Source: Eutypella sp. D-1 (lineage: Eukaryota > Ascomycota > Sordariomycetes > Xylariales > Diatrypaceae). From it: a DNA stretch of 64,000 nucleotides. The stretch is taken from assembly GCA_023313575.1 (NCBI GenBank), contig JAJTTP010000003.1, forward strand, positions 2,666,001-2,730,000. The letters are read 5' to 3'. This document shows positions 24,929-35,525 of the stretch, piece by piece. The position numbers and the translations under genes are program-made. The notes under the pieces were generated by a model. That model was not told where the DNA came from, searched no databases, and was given only the letters and a program-made list of their open reading frames with translations. Positions within the stretch are counted from its first letter, which is position 1. Every line of letters starts with the position of its first letter.

Positions 24929-25827
24929 TGATTTCTACACGGCCTAGCTAGCGGTCATTTACGAGCAGGTTTTCTCGTGGCGGGGGCATATTTACTGGCT
25001 TCATGTTCTTACGTCAATTGGTAGGGAGTCTGTTTCTTGGTATGTTCGGAGAAAATACCGCCGGAGAGTCGGGACTACGGTGTCTGGGTGCACTGTATGC
25101 GGAACTTCGTTCCTTGGAGGGGGGGGGGGGAGATAGAGGTGCGATGTGGTTGGGGTCGTCTAGATTCCCATCAGGGAACACCATGGGCGCCACTAGGAAA
25201 CTCCTATTGCCGTCAGGACGCAATGTTAACTCACTAGTTAGTTGTCAGCCTACTGCAGGAAGCCACCAGCCATCTCGAAAAGGTTTTACAGATACGTCAA
25301 CTACTTTTGTTGTCAACCATTTTACAGCTCGACAACTCATTTCCTGTGTGTAGGGCATAGACCGACCCTATTAAGAGGTGACGATATAGCATATATGCTT
25401 GTGGTTAGACTTTGGTATTCTAGCTAGCTACCTATCTGGATATTATACCTATTTCTGACAGTCATGTTCCGGTAGACAGAGCCTTCCCCTTGATTGGATC
25501 AACACTGTCATCTGCTCTTGTTGAGATTAGGTATCTGCAATGTAGCCATCATATGCATAGCATCATAACTTTCTCAAGACCTTGCATGTACCCCTTATCA
25601 CATTTGCAGGATGTAACCTCTACGCTCCCTTACGACCAAGCCTTGTGCAATGCGGTACCCCAGCTGAGGAAATAGCTAAGTCATCAGGTATCCGAAACCA
25701 CCATACATCGCTCGATGTCCGGTACATCATCTCTATCCTGTGCATTCCTCTCTGCTTAGCAGCCAGGAAAAAACCATTTGATCATCGGCATGACTCTAGT
25801 CACCTGCTAGTTGCGGCCTTGAGTAGC
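24929..25827. other. Intergenic region
   Basis: Convergent 3' regions of two genes. It contains a run of 12 G near 25119-25130. No gene seen. Confidence 0.4.
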
Positions 25828-27279
25828 TCAGATTCGGCCTCCCGAGGGATCTGTGTAGCCTGCCCACCCCTCTTCAATAGCCCGGAGTAAATCAGACAGT
25901 TTGGGTCTGGTGAAAACCGGTCGGGCACAGCATGCAGTGCTGCGCATAGTGTCCTCTATTCGCTTATCATGGTCGTTTCCATTCCACTTCGAGATGTCGT
26001 CCATTACTAGCGCCAGGTCGAAGTCCTCTTTGATATGCGGGAACACAGCTCGGTCCGTGTAGAGTCTGTTCGACGATACCATTCCCTTCTTGTTCCTGTA
26101 CTCGTATTTGTACACTAACCAGAGTGCCTTGGCTGGTTTCGTTACATCCATAACAAGGTAGAGATTATTTGCCGAGGTCTCATATGAAGGGCGATCGCCC
26201 ACGCCAAGGACCTGAACGGATAGTCTTCCAACGCATAGAACATACCTCGGCACTATGTCCGCAAGCTCCGCCGCCACGGCTCTATCCACTTCTAGTTCCA
26301 TGATATATTGTGAGTATAGGGCAAGGTTTGGAGGTTTTGCATAGTCTAAGGTATTGTGGTCGTAGTCATGGCCACGTTCGTGCCTTTCCAAGCACACAGG
26401 CTTAGGCTCATGAAAACGTATCATGTAGTTGAACTCATCGCTATGCCAAAGAGTATGCCACGCAATTTGCCAATCGATATTGCCCCAACGCCACATACCG
26501 AGGGGAGCACGAAAATCCAAGGCCTTTAGATAGTCGCTGCAGTTTGAAACGTCCACCTTCTTTGGCTCGAGGGGCGACATAGCCGTCATGGTGTTTTCCG
26601 GCTTCTGGCAATGGTGTGTATCCTGGTGCTGCTTTGCAAAGCTTTCGATACGCCTCTGTAGGTCATCAAACCGCTTCTCAAACAACTGTGGTATATAAGT
26701 AGCAATGGACTCCTTGATGGAAGTTCTCAAGTGGTCCATCGAGAGCGGAGATTGCCTCAGAGACGTGACCTCTTCCTTAAGCTCGATTAATTGCTGTTGG
26801 CTCATCACAATGTTAGGGAACACTTCGTCTTTAAAAGAACTGAGGTGTTTATGAAGCTCCACAAGCATCAATGGGGCCAGTTGCGTGCGTTGCCGTTCTA
26901 GAATCGCCCGGCGATTGGCCAATTCATCATATAGAACTTTATGGACCATATTGTGCGGGAGGTTTCTCCTGTCTGCGTTATGCTTCTCGATCTTCCGTTC
27001 TATTTCTCGTGTATCGGCAAGGATATGCCAAATAGGAAGTGCTGAGAATTTTAGTCGACGTGACACGACATTGATTTCATCAATGAGCTGAGTAGCTGTA
27101 GTTCTGAGCCTGGAAACTTCAGTCTCCCATTCACTGGCTTCTAATGATTCGGTTTCTGGTAGCAGGGCATTATCTTCAACGCTTGTAGTGGTGGGGATTT
27201 TGGCTTTCTTGGTAGCTCTAGCATCACTAATGGCAGAAGGACTGGCGGCCGCCGTTCTTTTGGGGCCTTGTCCTGTCAT
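25828..27279 (-). CDS. Hypothetical coiled-coil protein, 483 aa
   Basis: Single-exon protein I do not recognise. Residues 1-35 are Ala/Ser/Lys-rich with KKAKIP, a possible nuclear localisation signal. Residues about 45-215 are Leu/Gln/Glu/Arg-rich and predicted by eye to form coiled coils (ELANRRAILERQRTQL, QQQLIELKEEVTSLRQ). The second half looks globular and Trp-rich (LGMWRWGNIDWQIAWHTLWH), ending in a segment shared with many fungal unknowns (DLLRAIEEGWAGYTDPSGGRI region). Codon use looks normal for this window. The Met at 27279 is the only reasonable start. No catalytic motif is visible; a nuclear scaffold or DNA-associated role would be a guess. Confidence 0.65.
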   Translation of the reverse strand: MTGQGPKRTAAASPSAISDARATKKAKIPTTTSVEDNALLPETESLEASEWETEVSRLRTTATQLIDEINVVSRRLKFSALPIWHILADTREIERKIEKHNADRRNLPHNMVHKVLYDELANRRAILERQRTQLAPLMLVELHKHLSSFKDEVFPNIVMSQQQLIELKEEVTSLRQSPLSMDHLRTSIKESIATYIPQLFEKRFDDLQRRIESFAKQHQDTHHCQKPENTMTAMSPLEPKKVDVSNCSDYLKALDFRAPLGMWRWGNIDWQIAWHTLWHSDEFNYMIRFHEPKPVCLERHERGHDYDHNTLDYAKPPNLALYSQYIMELEVDRAVAAELADIVPRYVLCVGRLSVQVLGVGDRPSYETSANNLYLVMDVTKPAKALWLVYKYEYRNKKGMVSSNRLYTDRAVFPHIKEDFDLALVMDDISKWNGNDHDKRIEDTMRSTACCARPVFTRPKLSDLLRAIEEGWAGYTDPSGGRI

Positions 27280-27880
27280 TTTTCCGCAGAGAACAGTCTA
27301 CAATCTCAGTCAGTGGATAAGCCCATCAAGATTGGCCGGAAGGGTAAGAGTACTTCGAGTAGATGTTGGAATGCGACAGTCCTTCCCCGGAACAGTCTGG
27401 GTCGTAGGGACGCGGTTTGGGCCAAGTCGAACCGGATGACGATTGTTGGAGGTGTTCTCGCCTCGTGATGTCTTCTTGGGCCCGAATGGGCTATCCAGAT
27501 GATGCAGGGTATGAGGATAGAATAGTTTATTGACCAAGAAGTGAATAGTGGCGATGATCAAGATGGGTAACTTTATTGCCTATCGGCAATGATTACAGAT
27601 CAGGGACGGGTTGGTGTAAGTTGAAGAGGTTCAAGATCTTGTCCCACACGGTGGGCTGAAATGAGGTGCAAACGGAAGGAGGGGGGCTGGTACAGCTACA
27701 TGTTTACTTATCTGTGAGAAGAGGAAAGAGCTATCTTGGATCTAATTTTGAAATACCTCCTGGCAGCTCCTTCCTATATCTCCAGGGGAAAAGTGTTCAA
27801 GGGGATTGGGGGGTTGCTCATTTACCTCTAAGTACCGGGCAGATGCATACAAAGTTCTCGCAGCAGGTGCTTATTCCACA
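27280..27880. other. Intergenic region
   Basis: About 600 bases upstream of the minus-strand coiled-coil gene and downstream of the broken frame at 27881. No gene seen. Confidence 0.4.
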
Positions 27881-28708
27881 TTACCTACCTTCTCTCCGGT
27901 TCCGCACATGCGACTTGGAACGAGGGCCATCTGGCAACCGAGCGGGGATGACCTCGTCATCCTCGCCATCATCATCATCCTCGTCTTCATCGGGATCTAT
28001 ATTCGCCCTGCGCACCTCGCGGGGGCGCTGAGCAAAGGCGACGCGCTTCTGCCGTCGCGTCTTAGGACTGGCGATTTGGGATTCTCGTATACTCGCGCGT
28101 GCCGTCTTGTCCCGCGTCATCTTGGGGGCCGGGGTTGAAGTCTTGGCCCGAGGTGCGGAAGAAGTCTTAGGCGCGGATGAGGTGCTATCGTTTTTATTCT
28201 TGCTTCGACGATCGTATTGGTCCCGATAGTGATCGGGTGTGACACGAGTGGCTGGGTCCAGCAAGACCTAATCGAGACCCGTGAGGTGTATTAACACCTC
28301 GATAGACAGTAGCAATGTACCAAAACCAAATGCTTTAAAGTCGCCATATATCCGTAACGCCTCCAGGAGATAGCCATCGCGCAGTTCCTCGGGCACCGAG
28401 AATCTCGCTTCGTCGTATCGAGACTCTCGGCGGTCTTTGTCGAGTTATGCAAGCAGTGTGCGTACTTTAATGTATAGCGGTATCTCCGAGGACTGCTTGC
28501 CAGGAGGGATCTCGATCAAAATGGCCACGATGCGACCCACCTCGAAATGGGCGCATGGGGGGTAGTTCCTACCTACCTTCACATTCGCTCTATCACCTGC
28601 TCCAAAGCAGGCATGTCTCATAGAAGCAGCTGGCTTTGGGGTGATGGGGACATCCGCAGTGTGGTATGGGTAACTTATGTCGACATATGGCTGCGATGAC
28701 CTCGTCAC
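27881..28708 (-). pseudogene. Frame-consistent coding remnant with two in-frame stops (or unresolved introns)
   Basis: One reading frame runs from about 28708 to 27881 and is interrupted only by TAA at 28445-28447 and TAG at about 28268. The three segments look protein-like. The first includes GRIVAILIEIPPGKQSSEIP (first ATG at 28621). The second has RFSVPEELRDGYLLEALRIY. The third is basic and Lys/Arg/Ser-rich (KTRRQKRVAFAQRPREVRR), followed by a strongly acidic run (DPDEDEDDDDGEDDEV). Alternatively introns remove the stops. A 69-nt GTACAT...CCAG intron in phase 1 would remove the TAG cleanly and keep the last frame, but I see no equally good intron for the TAA. Function unknown; the basic/acidic tail suggests a nuclear protein. 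Uncertain whether it is a live multi-exon gene or a decayed one. Confidence 0.4.
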
Positions 28709-29040
28709 AAGAGGTCGAGGACTTGAGGACTACCGGAAAGTGAGGATAGAAAACGCACATAAGACACAGGAATTCTAATTGCAAGCATTGTTCTTTTTTT
28801 GCCATCCACATACACATTACATTCATTACGCTGCCTAACCCCTCGTTTCCGGATACGTGGTATATCCAAGCTCTCATTGGCCAAGTTTGGCCAAGCATCC
28901 CGATTTCCACGGGCCTTGGTAAAAGCGTACCTTTCTTATGTACTCAACAAACCAGTCCGCTTCCAACCACCACCGCGATACACCGGCGTCGCACGCACAC
29001 AGCATACTCCCGAATAAGGACAGTCACCGAGTCCCCCCTT

Positions 29041-30649
29041 TCAATACAGACCCGGGACGATGCGCGACCTGACGATCTTCTTGTATTGCTCCCAGTCGGC
29101 GCCGTACTTGCGGGCGCACTTCTCGTCGTCGCGACGGTCGCGGTGGATGAGCAGCACAGCGAAGTAAACGATGTAGAAGTACGTGAAGGGCATGCCCCAG
29201 TACTTGGCGGCGCCTTGGACGACCACGCGGCCGTCGGCCATGGTGAGCGCGCCCAGTTGCTCCTCACCGCCGAGGCTGGTCCCGGCCGACATGATCGTGT
29301 AGCCCGCGAAGCCCGTGGGGATCGAGTAGGGGAATGACTGGATGAAGTCGCCGAGGTAGTTGATGTGGCGCGCGACGCCCCACCACCCGGACGTCATGAG
29401 CCGCGACCCGGTCTTGGTCTCGATGTACTTGATGTGGGCTTGCGAGGGGTGGTTGGGGTTCGTCCGGAACGCGTTCTTCTGGTTGTTGCTGGCGCGGAAG
29501 ATGTAGTAGCCAGTGGCTAGTAGGGCGGCGACGCCGGCGACACCCAGTGGGCCCAACACCACGGGGAAGGTTGATAAGTACCGCGTCTGCATGCTGTAGA
29601 CGAAGGGCACCCAGACCAGGTCGCCGAACGACAGCATGAACCCGAAACCGTCAGTAGTGATGTCCATGGTGGTCAGGATCGCCGGCTCCATGTACAGGCT
29701 ATCGATTACGTAGAAGGCTTGCACGGCGGTAACAAAGATGATGCTATCCGACACAAAACCGTAGTTGCGGTACTGCTTGGCGACCCAGGCGAGGTTTAGG
29801 ACGACCCAGCCCAGAAGACCCGGACGCTGCTCCATGTACTGTTTGATGTCGATCTCGCCGGCAAGGGGCAAGGTCACGCGTGGGTTCAGCTCGCGCCCGA
29901 TGTAGAAGTCGTAGATCAGGTTGCCCGTATGGCCTCCAGCTGCCAGCTCGCGGTGCTGTGGGTTGCCTGGCTTCACTGAGAAGCTGCGCACGTATACGAA
30001 GATGGCGAGGAAGTAGGCGATCAGGATGTTGGCGGTCAGGATCTGCAGGTAGTTCTCGTCGATGAAGGTCCACAGGGGAAATTCAGCGCCCTGGGACACG
30101 GTGCCCGCGAGCATGAGGACGAGGGTGGTGATGATGGACGACAGCGCTGGTGGTCACATGTTAGCTAGCGCACCCACCACAAGGAGAAGACTAGGGGTCG
30201 GAGGGAACGGTGTGTGGACGTACAGTTGAAGCGATACTTGAGTCGCCCTCCAGAGCTGAGCTTCGTTCCTTCGACCTCGGTGCCAGGCAGAATCACGTAT
30301 AAGAGGAGGTTGAAAAGGTAATATCCCAGTACACCACCGGTGGCTTTCCAGCTGGCCAGTCCTAAGAAGCCATTTTCGGGCCACGCGACCTCGCTCTTTA
30401 ACTGCTCGAGGGATAGTGACTTAGGGTGGAGGAGAGAGGGGGCTGGGCAGCCGGTTATGTCGTTGCAGCCGAATGTGAAGACATAGCAGAGGATGGGAAG
30501 ACCGAACGTAATGGCAGCAGCGCCAAACCTGTGGTTTCAACCATGAGCTTCAGATGACATGACGCGTAGCAATTTGACGCTGGGTGTACTTACGGTCCTC
30601 CAAACTCATAACCGTGTTCGAGTCCCGACTTCTTCGCCTTGGAAGCCAT
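29041..30649 (-). CDS. erg24: Delta(14)-sterol reductase
   Basis: Ergosterol-pathway enzyme of the ER membrane; it reduces the C14-C15 double bond left after Cyp51 demethylation, using NADPH. Three exons: 30649-30594, 30528-30224, 30146-29041, 488 aa. Exon 1 codes for MASKAKKSGLEHGYEFGGP, exon 2 for the first transmembrane region (ITFGLPILCYVFTFG). Exon 3 holds the sterol reductase signatures: LNPR and DFYIGRELNPR, the substrate/NADPH region SGWWGVARHINYLGDFIQS, and the C-terminal LLIHRDRRDDEKCARKYG...IVPGLY. About nine hydrophobic segments. Splice sites are canonical (GTAAGT, GTACGT; ACAG, CCAG). Erg24 is preferred over Erg4 or lamin-B-receptor-like relatives because of length and the RELNPR region; Erg24 is the target of morpholine fungicides. 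Confidence 0.93.
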
Positions 30650-32059
30650 TTTTGGGTCAAGTGGTAATTCGTACTACGCCCAGGTGCTTGTTTGCCTATC
30701 CTCCGAACGTTGACCCTTGCGGGGGTCCTTGGTATCCAATTAGCAAAACTTAAATCCCTGGATCGGATATCACAAACACAAAGGTGAGCGAGCTGGTTCT
30801 TTTTGCTCTTTTCCTTCTCCGGTAAATGAAACGTGCCTCTTGTAGGAAAATGTAAACTTACCGTATGTTTGAGTTGCGGATGGAAAGGAAACATATATCG
30901 TGGATAGCAAGAGTCGGTTGGGAAACATTAAAAGTATTTAGAGGCATCCCCTATACTCAGTAGCAGCTAGCAGCTCCAAGTTTTCGAGCTTCCAGCCAAT
31001 GAGAAAGCGAAAATAGTTCTAATGACATGTCCATCCGGGATTTTGGGTACCCGAGTGACGTGACTTATTTTCATTTCATTTCCCCGAAAAGGAAAGCTCG
31101 ATAGCTTCTAGCTCGCCCCGGGAACCCGCATTAGTGCTTTGATTTAGGTACCTAAGTTAGTGTCGAAACGGTTCGCTTCGGCTACATAGCGCTGGAGATG
31201 CTGGGCTGCCACAGTAGGAGTCTGGAGTATGGCTGATGTACCTAAGTATACCAAGCTCTGGGTAATCAGCCACAGACGTTATCTAAAGAGTTGCCAGTTA
31301 CGAATACGAATACAGAGATAGCCGGTAACTATTTCGCAGCTGCGCAGATAGTATGTAATTAGTACATATGGATGGCTTGGCTGTCGCGGTCCGCGGATGA
31401 CGGCAAGGACACCTGGGCTTGCTGGGCAAGTTTATGTACAAAGTCTATGTAGTTACACGCAAACACGTTCCAGATAACATCATCCTAGTAAGTAAGGCCT
31501 GATAGGTACCTAGGTAGGTACCCAGAGACGCTATTCTGATTATGTACCAAATTACCAAATTACACTCTTCGACTAGGCCTGGGGTCTTCTAGGTCCTCTA
31601 GGTATGTAGTTACATAGTAGAACCTGGAAAGTTGCCTAGGTGTCATATCAACTTTCTTAACAACTTCCTAACAACTTCTAACAAAGTACAACCTTGAATC
31701 CAATTCTATTCAATCCCACCCAGTCCTTAAGGGGTCATTCTAATTCAGCCCATCATTTTTCTTCCCATTGATGATCTAGACCAATCTTGACAGGAAAATA
31801 AAAAGGTCTATGCTTTCTATTACCTACATTTAGCCCCATTTCGTTGTATGTACATAAAAAAAAAATCCAGTTACCATTTTCTTGCGACCAAACGTTCGTT
31901 TTACAGTATCTCTCTCTCTTATTTGATTAGATTGGCTGGTTTCCTAGTAGGCAGCAGCCTCAGCCTGCCCGCCCGCCCTAGCCGGCGCGATTTCAAGTAC
32001 ACCAGGAGGAGGAATACGAGGTCTCCGGCAGACGAACCATCATCATCATTATCATCATC
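30650..32059. other. Divergent promoter region with TAGGTA repeats
   Basis: Shared upstream region of erg24 (minus) and the receptor gene (plus). It contains TAGGTACCTAGGTAGGTACC at 31503-31522 and related motifs near 31147 and 31232. No gene seen. Confidence 0.45.
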
Positions 32060-33307
32060 ATGCGCCCGTTCTTCTCCTACCATGCCGCCCTCCTAGCGGC
32101 ACTGCTAGGCTCCGCGTCCGCGTCAAGCGACGACACCCCCGAGACGACACATACTGCCTGCACTGCGTCCTCGACATCCGGCGCTTTCTACGACTTGAGA
32201 GCAGACATCGCCGCGAAATTGCCCGCCGACGGATCCAAGCCCGAATATGCTCACGCGCCTACCGAAGATTATCATGTGCGGGGCCACGACTACGGGCGCA
32301 ACTTCACCCTGAACATTTGCGCCCCCGTCGTCGAGACCCCGCCCGATGTCAGCGGCCTCAAGGAGGAACTTTGGGCTAACGTCAGCGCCTACTACACTTC
32401 CAAGGGCGACATCTACAGCATTGGTTTAGCCTCCGGCAACTTAACTGCCCGAGGCAAGGAACTCGTGCTGCAGTACACTGGCGGCTCGCCTTGCGGGAAG
32501 AGCAAGAGTAAGCGCGGCAACGGTAGAAGAAGTAGGAGATCGACCCACGCCGTGCACAAGGGCGCTGCGTATAGGGACTACGAGGAGGACGACGACGATG
32601 ACCGGGAAGATGATGAGTCGACGCCGCGGAACGGCACCGACTCCGGAACCCCGGAAGACGACGATGACGACGATGACGACGATGGCGATGATGGCGACCA
32701 CTACGGCGGATACGACAAGAAAGAAGAGCGCAGGAAATCCGCGACCATCTTCTTCAGCTGCGACCGGGACCCTACCGCCGACGCCGCCAGCGCCTCCTTC
32801 ATCGCCACCGACCCGGAGGAATGCCACTACATCTTCAAGGTCAAGTCGCAGCACGCCTGCGCCGGCGCCGAACCCCACAAGCCCGGCAGCGTGGGGCCCG
32901 GCTCCGTCTTCCTCATCATCCTCGCCATCGCCGTCCTCGTCTACCTGCTCGGCGGCATCTTCTACAACCGCACCGTGTCCAACGCCCGCGGCTGGAAGCA
33001 GCTGCCCAACTACACGCTCTGGGCGGGCTTGTGGAGCTTCATCACCGTATGTGTTCCTTTGTCTCCCCAGCCTTCCTGCCACTTAGTATCTCTTTTGAGA
33101 CGGCAGCCCCTTGGATACAATAACTAACCTTTTTTGCTGGCTCAGGACTTCTTCTTTATCGCGCTAGCATCATGCGCACGCTTCCTCCCCAGTAGGAGAG
33201 GGTATCATTCTCTGGCGGGGTCCCCCAACGGGAGAACACGCAGCCAGCGCGACCGCGAGGCCGAGAACCGGCTCATCGACCAACTCGACGAGGAATGGGA
33301 CGATTGA
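32060..33307 (+). CDS. Mrl1/Atg27-like type I sorting receptor (mannose-6-phosphate-receptor homology)
   Basis: Predicted single-pass receptor of the Golgi/endosome/vacuole route. Exons 32060-33046 and 33146-33307 (99-nt phase-0 intron, CTAAC branch point), 382 aa. Order of parts: signal peptide 1-22 (ALLAALLGSASA); a Cys-containing luminal MRH-like domain (HDYGRNFTLNICAPV ... SCDRDP ... CHYIFKVKSQHAC); one transmembrane segment (SVFLIILAIAVLVYLLGGIFY, about 283-303); and a cytosolic tail with PNYTLWAGLWSFI, RRGYHSL and the acidic C-terminal ENRLIDQLDEEWDD, a probable trafficking signal. An unusual Asp-rich insertion (about residues 173-220), coded by GAC/GAT repeats, splits the luminal domain. 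Yeast Mrl1 helps vacuolar hydrolase delivery; Atg27 (a close relative in fold) is the alternative assignment. Confidence 0.8.
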
Positions 33308-34125
33308 GCGATTTCTGAGCGCCACCAACGGGGTTTTTTTTCTAGGCCAATTTCGTTTGTGTGTGTAGGTGTGTGATTTCCATAGATCTTACTTCGTTAG
33401 TTAGATACAAGTTCTCGGTAAGGGTGAGGCGGGGGCCCTCCTCACACTGCTGGCGCCGGGCGTCAAGGCAGGGCTGAGCTGGTTATTTGGGGTATTTTGT
33501 CTCCGAGCCTGTCTATTGGAGTGGTTGTCCGGTTGTCTCTATATGATATCCAGGCACCGGATCTCTTCGAAACTAGGCTACAAATATCGTGAGCGATAGA
33601 TATCGAGGGATATTCAATGATAACTACTCTTTAACAGCGTCAATGCAAGTTCATATTGTCACTCTTGACAACTCTGTGGTCCGTGCCCTCACTGCAAGGT
33701 CTTGAGACTCACGCCTGTATTGAAGCGAAGCTCAAGGCCGACTCTTAAGATTCTGCGTGTATATCCCCATTCTGAGTCCTCTAAGCCCCACCCGCCCAGT
33801 CTTTTTCTCTCCCGCCCATTTCCAACCGCCCCGTCTCGATTTCGACCAGTTTCCCTATCCCTTCCAATCGATCTCAGCATTCAGTACACACGGCTTCGTC
33901 TCCCGTTCTCCGCCAAGCTTCTCAGTATCCTTTGGCAACGGGGCCTCCGTTACCAGCGGGAAGCTACTGAGTCTAGTCTAGACCCCCTGCCTCCGCGGCA
34001 TCAATGGCCGCGTCGAACCATCGCGCCGCCGCATTATCCTGCGTCTCAGGGGCTCTTCTTCTATCGGTGGGTTTCATGCGATAAGGCAACGCGACGTCGT
34101 CGTCCTCCTCCTCCTCTGCCCCGTT
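33308..34125. other. Intergenic region
   Basis: 3' region between convergent genes. A plus-strand frame at 33702-34232 runs into the antisense of the next gene and is not called. Confidence 0.4.
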
Positions 34126-34644
34126 CTACTCTCCCTCGGCCTCGGATTCAGACGAGATCTCCGAAACGGTGGAGGCGGGGGCTGGGGCTACGAGAAGGGG
34201 CCACCACGGCTCTCGAGCCTCGGACGGGCTAGCGTAATTGTGGTGGTGGTGGTGGTGGTGGTGGCAGCTTCTGCAGCGCTCCCCGCTGCCCTGTGGGAGG
34301 TTGATATTGGTGATGATCGTGGGGGTCCCGCATGACGCGCACGGGTTGCGCGTGGTCAGGGCCCCGGCCTGCGGATGGACCTTTACGATTTCACAGGCCC
34401 TGTTCTGGACCGACGATGAGGAACCCCCGCCGCTGGCGTTGACGACGAGCGGAAAAGCGGATGGGTTGCGGTTCCGAGGACGTGTCTCCTCTGGAAAGTA
34501 TTTGCGAGCCTCTTCCGCTGCCGCCATAACAGCGGCGTCCCGGGGCGTCGAGGGGCCCTGGGGAGCGAGGTAGACCAGGCTTACGGCGCATATAGCGATG
34601 ATAAATAACACGGTCACCACGTCGCCGGGGCCGAAGAGCGACAT
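34126..34644 (-). CDS. Small membrane-anchored protein with two CxxC pairs and a His8 run
   Basis: Intronless 172-aa protein that I do not recognise. Residues 8-28 form one hydrophobic segment (VVTVLFIIAICAVSLVYLAP), a likely N-terminal anchor. Near residues 102-125 are two Cys pairs, CASC and CRSC, spaced by about 17 residues like a zinc ribbon. The second pair is followed directly by eight His residues coded by a GTG/CAC tandem repeat at 34238-34262. The C-terminus is acidic (SEISSESEAEGE). The gene is GC-rich and reads cleanly. The Met at 34644 is the first in frame. Metal binding is an inference from the Cys/His pattern. Confidence 0.55.
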   Translation of the reverse strand: MSLFGPGDVVTVLFIIAICAVSLVYLAPQGPSTPRDAAVMAAAEEARKYFPEETRPRNRNPSAFPLVVNASGGGSSSSVQNRACEIVKVHPQAGALTTRNPCASCGTPTIITNINLPQGSGERCRSCHHHHHHHHNYASPSEAREPWWPLLVAPAPASTVSEISSESEAEGE

Positions 34645-35525
34645 GATCGGTTCTATGTGCTTGGGGGTAGGGCCTGGCGTGAATAGTCAGGTTTGGATCT
34701 TGGGGTTCGATTCGATGTACCGAGGATGCTGAAGCAAAGACTGCATATGCTGCTATGAATATACTTGGTCTTGGTTTGTAGATAGTTGCTCGAACTGCTG
34801 CACCAGGTCACCTTTTTATAGACCATCGGTTGACGGCTTACAGCAGCAACTCGTCCTTGTTGTTTCATGGAAGTCCATTGAACGTTTCGATCCCTGACAA
34901 ACATGTTTCGGCCATTCTGATCACTTGCTAGAATTGCGAAGACAAGGAGCCTTTTCTCGCTCGGTCGTGACGTATCTAAGAACTCGGGAGTCGAGTCGAT
35001 TGGAGGTCCACTGCATTCTGGGTAATGTTTCTTGGGGGCTCCAGACTGATCTAGAGAAGCGAGCACTCGAAGATATCTGGTGATATATATATTTTGTTCG
35101 CCAGCACTATGTTTGAATCACGAGTTAGTGATCAGGCACAAGTGAGGGTCCTTATTAGCAGTCGTAGGTCAGCTCAGTGACAGGGCCACGAGTTCGCACA
35201 AAGGACTGTATAACGATGGTAGGAAGCCACCTCAGTAGACTTTGATAGGAAAGAATAGGTGTAAAGCTCTGTCAATTACGGTTTTTAAGAAGCTACGAAT
35301 GCTGCAAATATACGCCTTTTTTCAATTTCCCCCCTCTTCCCTCTTTCTTTTCCCCCTGGTAGCAATCTGTTCAATATCTGTAGTGCAAGATAATAGCCAA
35401 TATGGGTTTCCATGTCGTTAAGTATCGAACGGTTGGGAGGCATGGGCGAGGTGATCGTAGTATACGCGAATATTGACCAGAGGCGAGGCGGCATGGTCAT
35501 TGCTGTCGTTCTGTAAGGCCACGCC
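34645..35525. other. Intergenic region
   Basis: Promoter side of the 172-aa gene and 3' side of the SET-domain gene. A 137-codon minus frame at 34653-35066 has no recognisable features and is not called. Confidence 0.4.

Noticed and set aside
32441..33082. 213-codon minus frame and overlapping plus frames over the receptor gene
   Set aside because: They are shadows of the GC-rich receptor exon; Val/Gly- or Pro/Ser-rich low-complexity translations.
33702..34232. 176-codon plus-strand frame
   Set aside because: It overlaps the antisense of the 172-aa gene and has no protein-like features.
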